Source of the DNA: Rathayibacter sp. Leaf185
Lineage (GTDB): Bacteria; Actinomycetota; Actinomycetes; Actinomycetales; Microbacteriaceae
Reading direction: 5' to 3'
NCBI RefSeq assembly: GCF_001423885.1
Contig: NZ_LMPP01000003.1
Span: forward strand, 62,001-126,000
Length of the DNA: 64,000 nucleotides
Part shown: one piece after another, positions 1-8,533 of the stretch
How the letters are laid out: every line of letters begins with the position of its first letter
Position numbering within the stretch: position 1 is the stretch's first letter
Position numbers and translations under genes: made by a program
The notes under the pieces: model-generated
Seen by the model: only the letters and a program-made list of their open reading frames with translations
Databases searched by the model: none
Told to the model about the DNA's origin: nothing

Positions 1-840
1 GCGCAGACCGCGAACGAGCTCAAGAAGGTGCTCTCCGAGACCTTCGACATCCCCACCGGAGCCGCGTGGGGAGTGTTCCTCCGCAACCACGACGAGCTCA
101 CCCTCGAGATGGTCTCGGAGGAGTACCGCCAGGCGATGTACGGCTGGTACGCCTACGACCCGCGGATGCGATCGAACATCGGCATCCGGCGCCGACTCGC
201 GCCGCTGCTCGACAACTCGCGCGCCGAGCTCGAGCTGATCAATGCGCTCCTGTTCTCCCTCGCCGGCAGCCCGTTCCTGTACTACGGCGACGAGATCGGG
301 ATGGGCGACAACATCTGGCTCAACGACCGCGACGCCTCCCGCACGCCGATGCAGTGGACGCCCGACCGCAACGCCGGCTTCTCGGCGGCCGACCCCGGCA
401 AGCTCGTGCAGCCCGTCGTGCAGTCGCTGGTCTACCACTACAACCAGGTCAATGTGGAGGCGCAGCTGGCCCAGTCGCGCTCGCTCTTGCACTGGATGCG
501 CAACGTGCTGCACGTGCGCCGCGGGCACCCGGCCTTCGGCCTCGGCGGCATGCGGGTCCTCGAGACCGACCACGAGTCGGTCCTCGCGTTCGTCCGCGAG
601 TACGCGGGCTCCGGTACGGCGATGGGCGATCAGCCGGAGGACGTGCTGTGCGTCTTCAGCTTCAACCACAACCCGGTCTCGGTGACGATCACCGACCCCG
701 AGAACGGAGGGTCGACCCTCTCTGATCTCTTCGGAGGCGGGCGCTTCCCCGGCTTCTCGGCCGACGGCACGCTCACCATGACGCTCGGCACCCAGGGCTT
801 CTTCTGGCTGCACGTCACGAAGGCGCCCGAGCCGCGCTGA
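1..840 (+). CDS. treS: Trehalose synthase (maltose alpha-D-glucosyltransferase), C-terminal part
   Basis: The reading frame is open from base 1, so the start lies outside the window and about 279 C-terminal residues are seen. TreS interconverts maltose and trehalose in the cytoplasm and is a GH13 enzyme. The GH13 region with the conserved Asn-His-Asp (RNHDEL, visible residues 28-33) is present, followed by the family block FLYYGDEIGMGDN and the C-terminal beta domain that ends ...GTQGFFWL. No maltokinase is fused to it or follows it. A hairpin lies 20 bases after the stop. Together with glgA/glgC a few kilobases away it suggests active trehalose/alpha-glucan metabolism. Family assignment is firm; whether a GlgE pathway operates cannot be told from this piece. 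Confidence 0.9.
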   Translation, partial: AQTANELKKVLSETFDIPTGAAWGVFLRNHDELTLEMVSEEYRQAMYGWYAYDPRMRSNIGIRRRLAPLLDNSRAELELINALLFSLAGSPFLYYGDEIGMGDNIWLNDRDASRTPMQWTPDRNAGFSAADPGKLVQPVVQSLVYHYNQVNVEAQLAQSRSLLHWMRNVLHVRRGHPAFGLGGMRVLETDHESVLAFVREYAGSGTAMGDQPEDVLCVFSFNHNPVSVTITDPENGGSTLSDLFGGGRFPGFSADGTLTMTLGTQGFFWLHVTKAPEPR

Positions 841-860
841 CGCGGGACGACAGCACGCCG

Positions 861-890
861 CGGGGCCTCCGGACGATGTCGGAGGCCCCG
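861..890 (+). terminator. Hairpin terminator after treS
   Basis: Perfect 11-bp inverted repeat (861-871 with 880-890, 8-base loop) placed 20 bases after the treS stop and 15 bases before the next start. No strong T-tract follows, as is usual in this GC-rich sequence. Confidence 0.7.
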
Positions 891-904
891 CCTAGTCTGA
901 TCGG

Positions 905-1738
905 GTGAGCATCACCGAGACAGGCACCGACGCGACGCTGTTCGACCTCGAGGCGGGAGGCGAGCCCTCCCCCGTGCGAGCAGCCGCGGTCGAACTCGAC
1001 CCCTCGTTCGGACGGGCACTCGGCGGCACCCCGGTGCCCGATCCGGCCGCTCGACGCTGGTTCGACGAGCTCGCCGTCTTCGACCTCGAGACGACGGGGA
1101 TCGATGTGCGGACGAGCCGCATCGTGACCGCCCACGTCGGCGTGATCGACGCCTCCGGCACACCGGTCGAGGCCACCACCTGGCTCGCCGACCCCGGCGT
1201 CGAGATCCCCGAGGGCGCGAGCGCCGTCCACGGCATCAGCACCGAGCACGCCCGGGCGCACGGGCGGGCGGCCGGCGAGGTCGTCGCCGAGATCTCGGAG
1301 GCGCTCCGCTCGCTCCTCGAGCGCGAGATCCCGGTGGTCGTCTACAACGCCCCCTACGACCTCTCCCTGCTGGCGCACGAGTCGCGCCGCTGGGGTGTGC
1401 CGGTCCTGCTCGACCCGAGCCCGATCATCGACCCCCTGGTCATCGACAAGGCCGTCGACCGCTACCGCAAGGGCAAGCGCACCCTCGTCCACGCCGCCGA
1501 GCACTACGGAGTCGCCCTCACCGACGCCCACGATGCCGGCGCCGACGCCGTCGCGGCCGGACGCCTGGCGCAGGCTCTCGGCCGCACGTTCGCCGACGAG
1601 CTGGGCAACGACGCCCGCGCGCTGCACGCGCTGCAGATCGACTGGTGCCGCACGCAGGCCGAGTCGTTCCAGGAGTACATGCGCCGCGTCCGCGACGAGG
1701 GCTTCACGGCCGACGGTGGCTGGCCCGTGCGCCACTGA
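905..1738 (+). CDS. DnaQ-like (DEDDh) 3'-5' exonuclease
   Basis: A 277-residue protein starting at GTG. A roughly 55-residue N-terminal extension precedes a DEDDh exonuclease domain: ExoI motif FDLETTG (Asp60, Glu62), ExoII region VVVYNAPYD (Asn148, Asp152) and ExoIII motif HDAGAD (His209, Asp214). These acidic residues and the histidine coordinate two metal ions for exonucleolytic hydrolysis. It resembles the stand-alone 'DNA polymerase III epsilon-like' exonucleases that are common in actinobacteria and separate from the replicative polymerase. The gene is monocistronic, flanked by the treS terminator and a convergent gene 15 bases downstream. Its substrate (DNA proofreading, repair or RNA) cannot be decided from sequence; the fold assignment is secure. 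Confidence 0.88.
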   Translation: MSITETGTDATLFDLEAGGEPSPVRAAAVELDPSFGRALGGTPVPDPAARRWFDELAVFDLETTGIDVRTSRIVTAHVGVIDASGTPVEATTWLADPGVEIPEGASAVHGISTEHARAHGRAAGEVVAEISEALRSLLEREIPVVVYNAPYDLSLLAHESRRWGVPVLLDPSPIIDPLVIDKAVDRYRKGKRTLVHAAEHYGVALTDAHDAGADAVAAGRLAQALGRTFADELGNDARALHALQIDWCRTQAESFQEYMRRVRDEGFTADGGWPVRH

Positions 1739-1753
1739 CCGACGCCCCACCGC

Positions 1754-2326
1754 TCAGGTGAGCGTGCGTCCCTCCGCGAGCAGAGCGACGTACTCGGCGA
1801 TGCGCTTCGTGCGCGACTCCGGCCGCTTGAGCTGCTGCAGCCGGAAGAGGAACGCGAAGCGCTTCTGTCCCGTGACCGTCTCGAAGAACGCGCTCGCCGC
1901 CGGATCCGCGTCGATCGCCTCCTGCAGATCGGCGGGGACCTCCGCGCCCTTCTGGCGGTAGGCGGCCTCCCACCGGCCGTCCGCCTTCGCTCGCTCGATC
2001 TCGGCGTGGCCGGCCGGACGCATCCGTCCCTCGTCGATCAGGCGCGCGACGTGCTCCTGGTTCACCTTCGACCACGGGCTGGCACGGCGGCGAGGGGTGA
2101 AGGCCTGCAGGCTGAACTGGTCGTCGAAGGCACCGGCCTGCCCGTCGATCCAGCCGTGGCAGAGCGCGACGTCGAGTGCCTCGGCGTACGTGATGCCGGG
2201 ATCGACCGCCGCCTTCTTGCGCATCTTCAGCCGCACTCCCCCGGGATCCGGTTGCCCGCTCAGGTACGCGTCCCACTCCTCTGCGGAGACGAACGGCAGG
2301 ATCGGCTTGTCGGCCCACGACACCAT
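1754..2326 (-). CDS. YdeI/OmpD-associated family protein
   Basis: A 190-residue protein that begins MVSWADKPILPF. It shows the family blocks: an N-terminal segment with VRLKMRKK and the YAEALDVALCHGWIDGQ stretch, then FTPRRRASPWSKVN and IDEGRMRPAG, and a C-terminal DUF1905-like part ending in basic helices (KRFAFLFRLQQLKRPESRTKRI). The family is widespread; some members are annotated 'bacteriocin-protection' proteins, but the biochemical function is not established. It is cytoplasmic by appearance, with no signal peptide or membrane segment. It is transcribed alone and ends 15 bases from the convergent exonuclease gene. The family call is good, the function unknown. Confidence 0.8.
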   Translation of the reverse strand: MVSWADKPILPFVSAEEWDAYLSGQPDPGGVRLKMRKKAAVDPGITYAEALDVALCHGWIDGQAGAFDDQFSLQAFTPRRRASPWSKVNQEHVARLIDEGRMRPAGHAEIERAKADGRWEAAYRQKGAEVPADLQEAIDADPAASAFFETVTGQKRFAFLFRLQQLKRPESRTKRIAEYVALLAEGRTLT

Positions 2327-2377
2327 GCCCGGACGCTACCGCACCCGCTCCCCTACGGGAACGCTCCGCCTCTGCCT

Positions 2378-2584
2378 CTCCGGCTCGCAGAATCCCGTTC
2401 GGCTCGCGAGACCGGCAGATTCCGGCACGCCGAACCGGATTCGACGAGCCCGAGTTGCTGATGCACGCCCGATCCTGCACCTCCGGCTCGTCGAATGAGG
2501 TTCGGCTCGTGGGATTCGCGACTTCCCGCGCGCCGAAGCACTTCTCACGAGCCGAAGTCGTTCTCGCGAGCCGATGCGAGCCGG
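2378..2584. repeat. Cluster of degenerate ~33-bp intergenic repeats, both orientations
   Basis: Gene-free stretch between the YdeI-family gene and rpmE2. Direct copies lie at 2378-2411 and 2481-2513; both begin CTCCGGCTCG and carry TTCGGCTCG about 19 bases later. An inverted copy lies at about 2425-2453 and another inverted, more degenerate one at about 2531-2584. The core word is TTCGGCTCG or its complement CGAGCCGAA, repeated at roughly half-unit spacing. Copies are not evenly spaced and there are no associated cas genes. Most likely a Microbacteriaceae-type intergenic repeat family; function unknown. Confidence 0.65.
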
Positions 2585-2601
2585 ACGCCCGCACCGCACG
2601 A

Positions 2602-2637
2602 CGAAGGGCCCCCGACCGCGAGGTCGAGGGCCCTTCG
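2602..2637 (-). terminator. Hairpin terminator of rpmE2
   Basis: Perfect 10-bp stem CGAAGGGCCC / GGGCCCTTCG (2602-2611 with 2628-2637), 16-base loop, located just past the rpmE2 stop on the minus strand. Confidence 0.75.
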
Positions 2638-2647
2638 GAGGAGCGTC

Positions 2648-2896
2648 CTACTTGCCGAAGTTCTTGTAGCGGCTGTTGAACTTCTCGACGCGGCCGGCCG
2701 AGTCCATGATGCGCTGCTTGCCCGTGTAGAACGGGTGCGAGGCCGACGAGATCTCGACGTCGATGACGGGGTAGGTCACGCCGTCGAGCTCGATGGTCTT
2801 GCTGCTCTTCGCGGTCGAACGGGTGAGGAAGGTCTCACCGGACGCGAGGTCGCGGAAGACGATGGCCTCGTACACGGGGTGGATGTCGGTCTTCAT
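2648..2896 (-). CDS. rpmE2: 50S ribosomal protein L31 type B
   Basis: An 82-residue ribosomal protein starting [14 protein letters not shown], with the L31 signature [14 protein letters not shown] near the middle and the type-B tail [13 protein letters not shown]. It binds the large ribosomal subunit near the central protuberance. It lacks the CxxC zinc ligands of type A L31, so it is the zinc-independent ('C-minus') form. The start at 2896 is preceded by AGGAAAAG at a normal distance; an in-frame ATG 12 codons further upstream adds a non-homologous tail and was rejected. In several actinobacteria the type B gene is repressed by Zur, but no recognisable Zur operator is seen upstream, so expression may be constitutive. 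Confidence 0.95.
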   Translation of the reverse strand: MKTDIHPVYEAIVFRDLASGETFLTRSTAKSSKTIELDGVTYPVIDVEISSASHPFYTGKQRIMDSAGRVEKFNSRYKNFGK

Positions 2897-3055
2897 GGTC
2901 TTTTCCTGTCGCTGAGTGGTCCTGAACCGCACCTGTCGTCGACGGGAACGGGTGGAGTGGTGGTGGGCGCATCGCGGACGGGCCCGAACCAGCTGTCCAC
3001 GCTACCAGATCCGGCGCGACGCGAGAAGGAGCGCCGCACCCGTGGTGGACACCGG

Positions 3056-3838
3056 TCAGCGCGCGCGCGCCGAGTAGCGCCCGCTCTCGCGGCTGAGCGC
3101 GATGTCGAGTCCGAACGTCTCGGCGAGCGTCGTCTCGGTGAGCGCCTCGTCGATCGGACCTGCGGCGACGACGCCGCCGTCGCGCAGGAGGAGGGCGTGT
3201 GTGAAACCGTCGGGGATCTCCTCGACGTGATGGGTGACCATGACGATGGCGGGCGACGCCGGGTCCTTCGCGAAGCCGCTGAGCAGCTGCACGAGCTCTT
3301 CGCGCGCGCCGAGGTCGAGGCTCGCGGCCGGCTCGTCGAGCAGCAGCAGCTCGGGGTCGGTCATGATCGCGCGAGCGATCTGGACGCGCTTCTGCTCGCC
3401 GTCCGAGAGCGTGCCGAAGGTGCGGTCGGCGAGGTGGTCGAGCTTCCACTCGGCCAGGACGCGGCGTGCGCGTCGCTCGTCGATCTCGTCGTAGCCCTCG
3501 TTCCAGCGGCCCGTGACGGCGTAGGCGGCGGTCATCACGACGTCGAGCACCGTCTCGCCGGCGGGCAGGCGGCGGGCCATCGCGGTCGAGGCGTAGCCGA
3601 TCCGCGGGCGCAGCTCGAAGACGTCGACGCGGCCGAGCGTCTCCTCGAGCAGATGCGCCTGGCCGGTCGAGGGGTAGTTCTGCGCCGCCGCGATCTGGAG
3701 GATCGAGGTCTTCCCGGCGCCGTTCGGCCCGAGGACGACCCAGCGGTCCTCCTCGGCCACGGTCCACTCGACGTGATCGAGGATCCGCTTGCCGTTCCGG
3801 ACGAAGGACACATCGACGAACGAGACAACACTGGGCAT
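3056..3838 (-). CDS. ABC transporter ATP-binding protein, stand-alone
   Basis: A 260-residue single nucleotide-binding domain. Walker A is GPNGAGKT (37-44), the signature is LSDGEQ (144-149), Walker B is LLLLDEP (164-170), and an H-loop follows in VMVTHH. The layout and sequence resemble the YlmA/ModF-like ATPases and the iron-siderophore importer class. No permease or binding protein gene is adjacent, so any transport partner must be encoded elsewhere, or the protein may work outside transport. The ATG at 3838 is chosen because homology begins there (VSFVDVSFVRNGKRIL); the longer open frame upstream overlaps glgA and is a shadow. It lies 32 bases downstream of glgA on the same strand and may be cotranscribed. 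Confidence 0.85.
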   Translation of the reverse strand: MPSVVSFVDVSFVRNGKRILDHVEWTVAEEDRWVVLGPNGAGKTSILQIAAAQNYPSTGQAHLLEETLGRVDVFELRPRIGYASTAMARRLPAGETVLDVVMTAAYAVTGRWNEGYDEIDERRARRVLAEWKLDHLADRTFGTLSDGEQKRVQIARAIMTDPELLLLDEPAASLDLGAREELVQLLSGFAKDPASPAIVMVTHHVEEIPDGFTHALLLRDGGVVAAGPIDEALTETTLAETFGLDIALSRESGRYSARAR

Positions 3839-3870
3839 AGCGCCAATCCTAGGCGGAGGAGCGGAGCCGC

Positions 3871-5052
3871 TCAGACGAGCGAGGCGTAGATCGCGCGGGT
3901 GTCCCGGGCGATCTGGGTCCAGCTGAAGTCGCTCTGCGCGCGCTCGCGGCCGGCCGCGCCCATCCGCTTCGCCGCCTCGGGGTCGGCGACCACCTCGGCG
4001 AGGGCCGCGGCCAGGTCGGCGACGTAGCGGTCCGGATCGACCGGCGTCCCCGTCCCGTCGGTGACCTGCTCGATCGGCACGAGACGCCCGGTGACGCCGT
4101 CGACGACGACCTCCGGGATGCCTCCGGTGGCGGTCCCGACGACGGCCGCGCCGCACGCCATCGCCTCGAGGTTCACGATGCCCAGAGGCTCGTAGATCGA
4201 CGGGCAGACGAACGTGGTCGCGGCGGTCAGCACGGCCGAGAGCTGGTGGCGCGGGAGGTGGCGGTCGATCCAGACGACGCCGGTGCGCTCCTCCTGCAGC
4301 CCTCGGACGAGGGCGGTGACCTCGGCCATGATCTCGGGAGTGTCGGGAGCGCCGGCGCAGAGGACCAGCTGCACCTCGGGGGGCAGGGTCGCCGCGGCCC
4401 GCAGCAGGTACGGCAGACCCTTCTGGCGCGTGATGCGGCCGACGAAGACCACGGAGGGGCGCGCCGGGTCGATGCCGAGCTCATGCAGGACGGCCTCGTC
4501 GTCGACGGGGTGCCACGCATCGAGGTCGATGCCGTTGTAGACGACGTGCACCTTGGCCGGGTCCAGTGCCGGGTACGAGCGGAGGATGTCGTTCCGCATC
4601 CCGCCCGAGACCGCGATGACCGCGTCGGCGCTCTCGTACGACTCGCGCTCGATCCAGCTCGACACGCGGTAGCCGCCGCCGAGCTGCTCGGCCTTCCACG
4701 GGCGCAGCGGTTCGAGGCTGTGCGCAGAGACGACGTGCGGGATCCCGTGCAGCAGCTGCGAGAGCCGGCCCGCGGCGTTGGCGTACCAGGTGTGGGAGTG
4801 GACCAGATCGGCACCGACGGTGTCCTGCGCGATCTGCAGGTCGACTCCGAGGGTCTGCAGTGCGCCGTTCGCCTGGGCGAGCTCAGCGGGTACCGGGTAC
4901 GCGAAGGCCCCGGGCTCGTCGCGCGGCGCACCGAAGCAGCGCACCACGACATCGATGTCGGTGCGCAGCGCCTTGGTGAGCTCGGCCACGTGCACACCGG
5001 CTCCCCCGTACACCTCGGGCGGATATTCCTTGGTCAGCAGATCGACTCGCAC
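3871..5052 (-). CDS. glgA: GT4-family glycogen synthase / alpha-maltose-1-phosphate synthase
   Basis: A 393-residue GT-B glycosyltransferase of the GT4 type. The N-terminal donor/acceptor loop KEYPPEVYGGAGVHV (8-22) is characteristic of the actinobacterial 'GlgA' group, GRITRQKG (205-212) binds the nucleotide sugar, and the retaining-transferase motif EPLGIVNLE lies at 288-296. Its mycobacterial relatives (GlgM, Rv1212c) were shown to make alpha-maltose-1-phosphate from ADP-glucose and glucose-1-phosphate for the GlgE pathway, rather than elongating glycogen directly, so glgM is an equally good name. It is transcribed divergently from glgC, which makes its ADP-glucose donor; the 76-base gap must hold both promoters. 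Start ATG at 5052. Family firm; exact product unresolved. Confidence 0.9.
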   Translation of the reverse strand: MRVDLLTKEYPPEVYGGAGVHVAELTKALRTDIDVVVRCFGAPRDEPGAFAYPVPAELAQANGALQTLGVDLQIAQDTVGADLVHSHTWYANAAGRLSQLLHGIPHVVSAHSLEPLRPWKAEQLGGGYRVSSWIERESYESADAVIAVSGGMRNDILRSYPALDPAKVHVVYNGIDLDAWHPVDDEAVLHELGIDPARPSVVFVGRITRQKGLPYLLRAAATLPPEVQLVLCAGAPDTPEIMAEVTALVRGLQEERTGVVWIDRHLPRHQLSAVLTAATTFVCPSIYEPLGIVNLEAMACGAAVVGTATGGIPEVVVDGVTGRLVPIEQVTDGTGTPVDPDRYVADLAAALAEVVADPEAAKRMGAAGRERAQSDFSWTQIARDTRAIYASLV

Positions 5053-5128
5053 ACCCGAACCGTAGTACAGGCCCGCCTGCCCAGAAAGCCGGGTTCGCGG
5101 TGGGGTTGCGCACCCCTACTGTTGAGCC

Positions 5129-6388
5129 ATGCAGTCAAAGAAGATTTTCGGCATCGTCCTCGCCGGCGGCGAGGGCAAGCGGCTCATGCCCCTGACGGCG
5201 GACCGGGCGAAGCCCGCGGTGCCCTTCGGCGGGCAGTACCGTCTCATCGACTTCGCGCTGTCGAACCTCATCAATTCCGGGCTCACCCAGATCGTCGTGC
5301 TGACCCAGTACAAGTCGCACTCGCTCGACCGGCACGTGTCGCAGACCTGGCGCCTCTCCGGGCTGCTCAACTCCTACGTCGCCTCCGTGCCCGCGCAGCA
5401 GCGCCTGGGCAAGCGCTGGTTCAGCGGTTCCGCCGACGCGATCCTGCAGAGCCTCAACCTGATCCGCGACGAGAAGCCCGACATCGTCGTCGTGGTCGGC
5501 GCGGACCACGTGTACCGCATGGACTTCTCGCAGATGATCGAGGCGCACATCGCGTCGGGTGCCAAGGCGACCGTCGCCGCGATCCGCCAGCCGATCGAGC
5601 TCGCCGACCAGTTCGGGGTCATCCAGCTCGCCGGCGACGAAGCGGGCGACGGCATCGTCCCCACCAGGATCGCCGAGTTCCTCGAGAAGCCCAAGGACCC
5701 GGTCGGCCTCGCCGACTCTCCGCACGAGGTGCTCGCCTCGATGGGAAACTACGTCTTCGACGCCGACGCCCTGATCGACGCGGTCATCCGCGACGGCGAG
5801 CTCTCCACGTCCGATCACGACATGGGCGGTGACATCATCCCCGACTTCGTCGCGCGCGGCGAAGCGGGGGTCTACGACCTCCAGCTCAACGACGTCCCCG
5901 GCTCGACCGATCGCGACCGCTACTACTGGCGCGACGTCGGGACCATCGACTCGTTCTACGAGGCCCACCAGGATCTGATCTCGGCGCTCCCGGTCTTCAA
6001 CCTCTACAACCAGCAGTGGCCGATCTTCTCGTCGCAGCTGAACTCTCCGCCCGCCAAGATCGTGCGCGACGGCCGGGGCAACATGGGCTCGACGGTCGAC
6101 TCCGTCGTGTCGCTCGGCACCGTGATCTCGGGCGCGCACATCGAGCGCAGCGTCATCGGGGCGTGGGTGAACATCGAATCGAACGCCACGGTCGCCGACT
6201 CCGTCGTCTTCGACAAGGTGCGGATCGGCCCTGACGCTCTGATCGCTCGCGCTATTCTCGACAAGGACGTCGTCGTCGAGCCCGGTGCCCGCGTCGGAGT
6301 CGACCACGACCACGACCGCGAGCGCGGGTTCACCGTCACCGAGTCGGGCATCACCGTCGTCGGCAAGGGCGTCGTCGTCCGCCCGTAG
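5129..6388 (+). CDS. glgC: Glucose-1-phosphate adenylyltransferase (ADP-glucose pyrophosphorylase)
   Basis: A 419-residue enzyme that converts glucose-1-phosphate and ATP to ADP-glucose and pyrophosphate, the committed step of bacterial glycogen/maltose-1-phosphate synthesis. It has the N-terminal pyrophosphorylase signature [11 protein letters not shown] (13-23), followed by [19 protein letters not shown], the substrate-binding segment [12 protein letters not shown] and LEKP, and a C-terminal left-handed beta-helix with the hexapeptide-like repeats [19 protein letters not shown]. Length is normal for the family. It sits head to head with glgA. Allosteric control by hexose phosphates is typical of the family but cannot be read here. 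Confidence 0.96.
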   Translation: MQSKKIFGIVLAGGEGKRLMPLTADRAKPAVPFGGQYRLIDFALSNLINSGLTQIVVLTQYKSHSLDRHVSQTWRLSGLLNSYVASVPAQQRLGKRWFSGSADAILQSLNLIRDEKPDIVVVVGADHVYRMDFSQMIEAHIASGAKATVAAIRQPIELADQFGVIQLAGDEAGDGIVPTRIAEFLEKPKDPVGLADSPHEVLASMGNYVFDADALIDAVIRDGELSTSDHDMGGDIIPDFVARGEAGVYDLQLNDVPGSTDRDRYYWRDVGTIDSFYEAHQDLISALPVFNLYNQQWPIFSSQLNSPPAKIVRDGRGNMGSTVDSVVSLGTVISGAHIERSVIGAWVNIESNATVADSVVFDKVRIGPDALIARAILDKDVVVEPGARVGVDHDHDRERGFTVTESGITVVGKGVVVRP

Positions 6389-6448
6389 CACCCCCGCGGG
6401 CCGCACCGACCTCCCGCGATCACCGCGGACCGATCGATCGGACCGTCC

Positions 6449-7108
6449 ATGAGTGAGCGCCCTCCCGCGCCTGCCCGCTTCCTCGTCGTCCTCGACGCCG
6501 ACTCGACCCTCCTCCAGGACGAGGTGATCGAGCTCCTCGCCGCCCATGCCGGCTCCGCGGAGCTGGTCGCGGCGGTGACGGAGCGCGCGATGCGCGGCGA
6601 GCTCGACTTCGGCGAGAGCCTGCGGGAGAGAGTGGCGACGCTCTCGGGTCTCGACACCGCGGTCTGCGAGGGCGTCAGTGCCGACGTCCGCGTCACTCCC
6701 GGTGTCGAGGAGCTCGTCGCGGGCGTCCACCGCGCCGGCGGGCGCATCGGAGTCGTCTCGGGCGGCTTCCACGAGGTCCTCGACCCGGTCGCGGGGGGTC
6801 TCGGTCTGGACTTCATCCGCGCCAATCGGCTGACGAGCGGCGACGGTCGCCTGACCGGCGGTGTCGACGGCCCGATCATCGACGCCTCGGCGAAGGCCGC
6901 CGCACTGCAGGAGTGGGCCGCGGGGTCGGGCGTCCCCCTCTGCCGCACGATCGCGATCGGAGACGGCGCGAACGACCTCGAGATGATGGCCGTCGCCGCA
7001 CTCGCCGTCGCCTTCAACGCGAAGCCCGTGGTGCGCGAGCGCGCCGACCTCGTCGTCGACGGTCTCGACCTCAGTCAGCTGCTGCCGGTGCTCGGCCTCC
7101 GCGGCTGA
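6449..7108 (+). CDS. serB: Phosphoserine phosphatase
   Basis: A 219-residue HAD-superfamily hydrolase that completes serine biosynthesis by dephosphorylating O-phosphoserine. The catalytic motif I is DADST (Asp16 nucleophile, Asp18 acid/base), the SerB cap follows (MRGELDFGESLRERVATL), motif II is VVSGGFHEV, and motif III/IV is GDGANDLEM near the C terminus. There is no N-terminal ACT domain, so it is the short form. It follows glgC by 60 bases on the same strand and runs convergently into the next gene with 3 bases between stops. Confident by motifs and length. Confidence 0.93.
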   Translation: MSERPPAPARFLVVLDADSTLLQDEVIELLAAHAGSAELVAAVTERAMRGELDFGESLRERVATLSGLDTAVCEGVSADVRVTPGVEELVAGVHRAGGRIGVVSGGFHEVLDPVAGGLGLDFIRANRLTSGDGRLTGGVDGPIIDASAKAAALQEWAAGSGVPLCRTIAIGDGANDLEMMAVAALAVAFNAKPVVRERADLVVDGLDLSQLLPVLGLRG

Positions 7109-7111
7109 CGC

Positions 7112-7876
7112 TCAGGCGAACGCGACGAGCGCCGCACACGACAGGGCGAGGGTCCAGCTCACCAGGGAGCCGACAAGGAAGTACTCGGCCTTCGCACCAC
7201 TGGCGCCGTCCCGCGAGATCTCGGGGAACCGCACGATCCCCTTCGCCGCGAACACGGCGCCGGCCAGGCCGACCGCGCCCGCCAGAGTGAGCCCGGCGAC
7301 CAGCATCCGCTCGAGCGGACCGATGGCCCGGCCACCGCGCAGATCCGGGAGGCGGACCTCCTCCGCCGGCGGTCGCGAGAGACGGGCGCGGAGCGGGAGC
7401 CTGCGCGGCGGCGGCCCCTCCGGCTGCGCCAGCTCGCGGTAGAGGGCGGCGCGCACGATGACGTTGCCGCTCTCGAGGAGGAACACCGCCGCTCCGAGCG
7501 CCATCAGCGCCTGATCGACGGGCGGGACAGGATCCGAGCGGCCGAGGGCCGTGTACACGTCGACGAGGGGGCCGGTCGCGGCCCCGCCGGAGCGGTCGGC
7601 CACTGAGAGCAGGAGGACGGCGACGACGAGCCCCGCGGCAGGCTTCAGACCACCCGGCGGGCGCCGCCCTTCAGCGGTGGTGGTGAGGAGGAGCCACGCC
7701 CCTCCGAGTGCGGCCACCACGACCACGCCGAGGAGTGGGGCCCCGAGGCCCACGAGCGCGGCCGCGAGCGCGACCGACCACAGTGCGATCACCGTGGCGG
7801 CTGCTGCTCGCCGAGCCAGGTGGGTCCTCAGCAGGTCAGCGCCACCGACGAGGCCGAGCAGCAGAGCGGTCAGCAC
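7112..7876 (-). CDS. Membrane protein of the SatD module (DUF3307-like C terminus)
   Basis: A 254-residue integral membrane protein with about six hydrophobic segments separated by short Arg/Pro-rich loops, including a longer cytoplasmic-type loop near residues 155-190. The C-terminal block FPEISRDG...AEYFLVGSLVSW resembles the end of DUF3307 proteins, a family often encoded beside satD; the N-terminal HLxADF motif of typical DUF3307 members is not seen, so the assignment is tentative. It overlaps the end of satD by 7 bases and is certainly translated from the same transcript, which suggests the two proteins work together. Function unknown. Confidence 0.6.
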   Translation of the reverse strand: MLTALLLGLVGGADLLRTHLARRAAAATVIALWSVALAAALVGLGAPLLGVVVVAALGGAWLLLTTTAEGRRPPGGLKPAAGLVVAVLLLSVADRSGGAATGPLVDVYTALGRSDPVPPVDQALMALGAAVFLLESGNVIVRAALYRELAQPEGPPPRRLPLRARLSRPPAEEVRLPDLRGGRAIGPLERMLVAGLTLAGAVGLAGAVFAAKGIVRFPEISRDGASGAKAEYFLVGSLVSWTLALSCAALVAFA

Positions 7877-8520
7877 TGGTCCTCCAGGAGTCGTGCCCCG
7901 GCCAGGAGCGCGCCCGCCCCCGACCGCCGCAGCGCCTGGGACACCGCCGACTGCGAGATCGACTCCTCGTCGGCGAGGGCTCTCTGCGAACGCCCCCTCA
8001 GCGTCCCGAGGACCAGCCGTCGATCACGGGAGCTCAGTGGAGAGACCAGGGTGTCGCGCGCCAGGAGGTAGGCGTTGATCGAGGCTTCGCCCGCGTCGGG
8101 CGCGTCGGGCGCGTCGGAGGCGATGTACCAGCCCCGGGCAGTGGGGACGCCGGTGTCCTGCAGCTCGTGGGCCCTGTCGATCGCTGCTCGCGCCCTCCAC
8201 CAGCCCGGACCGTCCTGGAGAGCACCCGAGGTGCCGGAGCCGATGACCCGGATCGCGCCGGCCCCGAGGCCGACTCGGCAGTCGATCCCCTCGGGCAGCG
8301 ACAGGCGCGCCTGCAGTGTGGCCACCAGCGCGGCGGCGACAGAGGCGTACACCGCCTGGAACTCGTCACCGACCGTGGCATGCAGCGCTTCGAGCGCCGG
8401 AACCGCCTGGTCGACCTCCTCGAACGCGAGCTCGATCAGGATCTGAGCGGCGTCGCGCTCGACGATCGTGCGCGAGCCGACGAGGTCCAGGAGCACCGCG
8501 ACGGGAGTGGAGGAGGTCAC
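7870..8520 (-). CDS. SatD-family protein with C-terminal helix-turn-helix
   Basis: A 216-residue protein. The N-terminal part starts VAVLLDLVGSRTIVERDA and carries VGDEFQAVYAS, a SatD hallmark that recalls a nucleotidyl-cyclase-like fold; the middle part has VGLGAGAIRV and GPGWWRARAAID; the C-terminal part (about residues 165-200, RALADEESISQSAVSQALRRSG) is a convincing helix-turn-helix. The family is named after SatD of Streptococcus mutans; its biochemical role is not established. It is first in a two-gene operon with a membrane protein that overlaps it by 7 bases. Right upstream lie two overlapping inverted repeats around an AT-rich promoter, an arrangement that fits autoregulation through the HTH. 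Family likely, function unknown. Confidence 0.75.
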   Translation of the reverse strand: MTSSTPVAVLLDLVGSRTIVERDAAQILIELAFEEVDQAVPALEALHATVGDEFQAVYASVAAALVATLQARLSLPEGIDCRVGLGAGAIRVIGSGTSGALQDGPGWWRARAAIDRAHELQDTGVPTARGWYIASDAPDAPDAGEASINAYLLARDTLVSPLSSRDRRLVLGTLRGRSQRALADEESISQSAVSQALRRSGAGALLAGARLLEDQC

Positions 8521-8533
8521 GCGATAAGAATAT

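Noticed and set aside
2378-2584. CRISPR array
   Set aside because: Copies are degenerate, in both orientations and unevenly spaced, with no cas genes.
2897-2990. Zur operator before rpmE2
   Set aside because: No TGAAAAT-type palindrome found in the upstream region.
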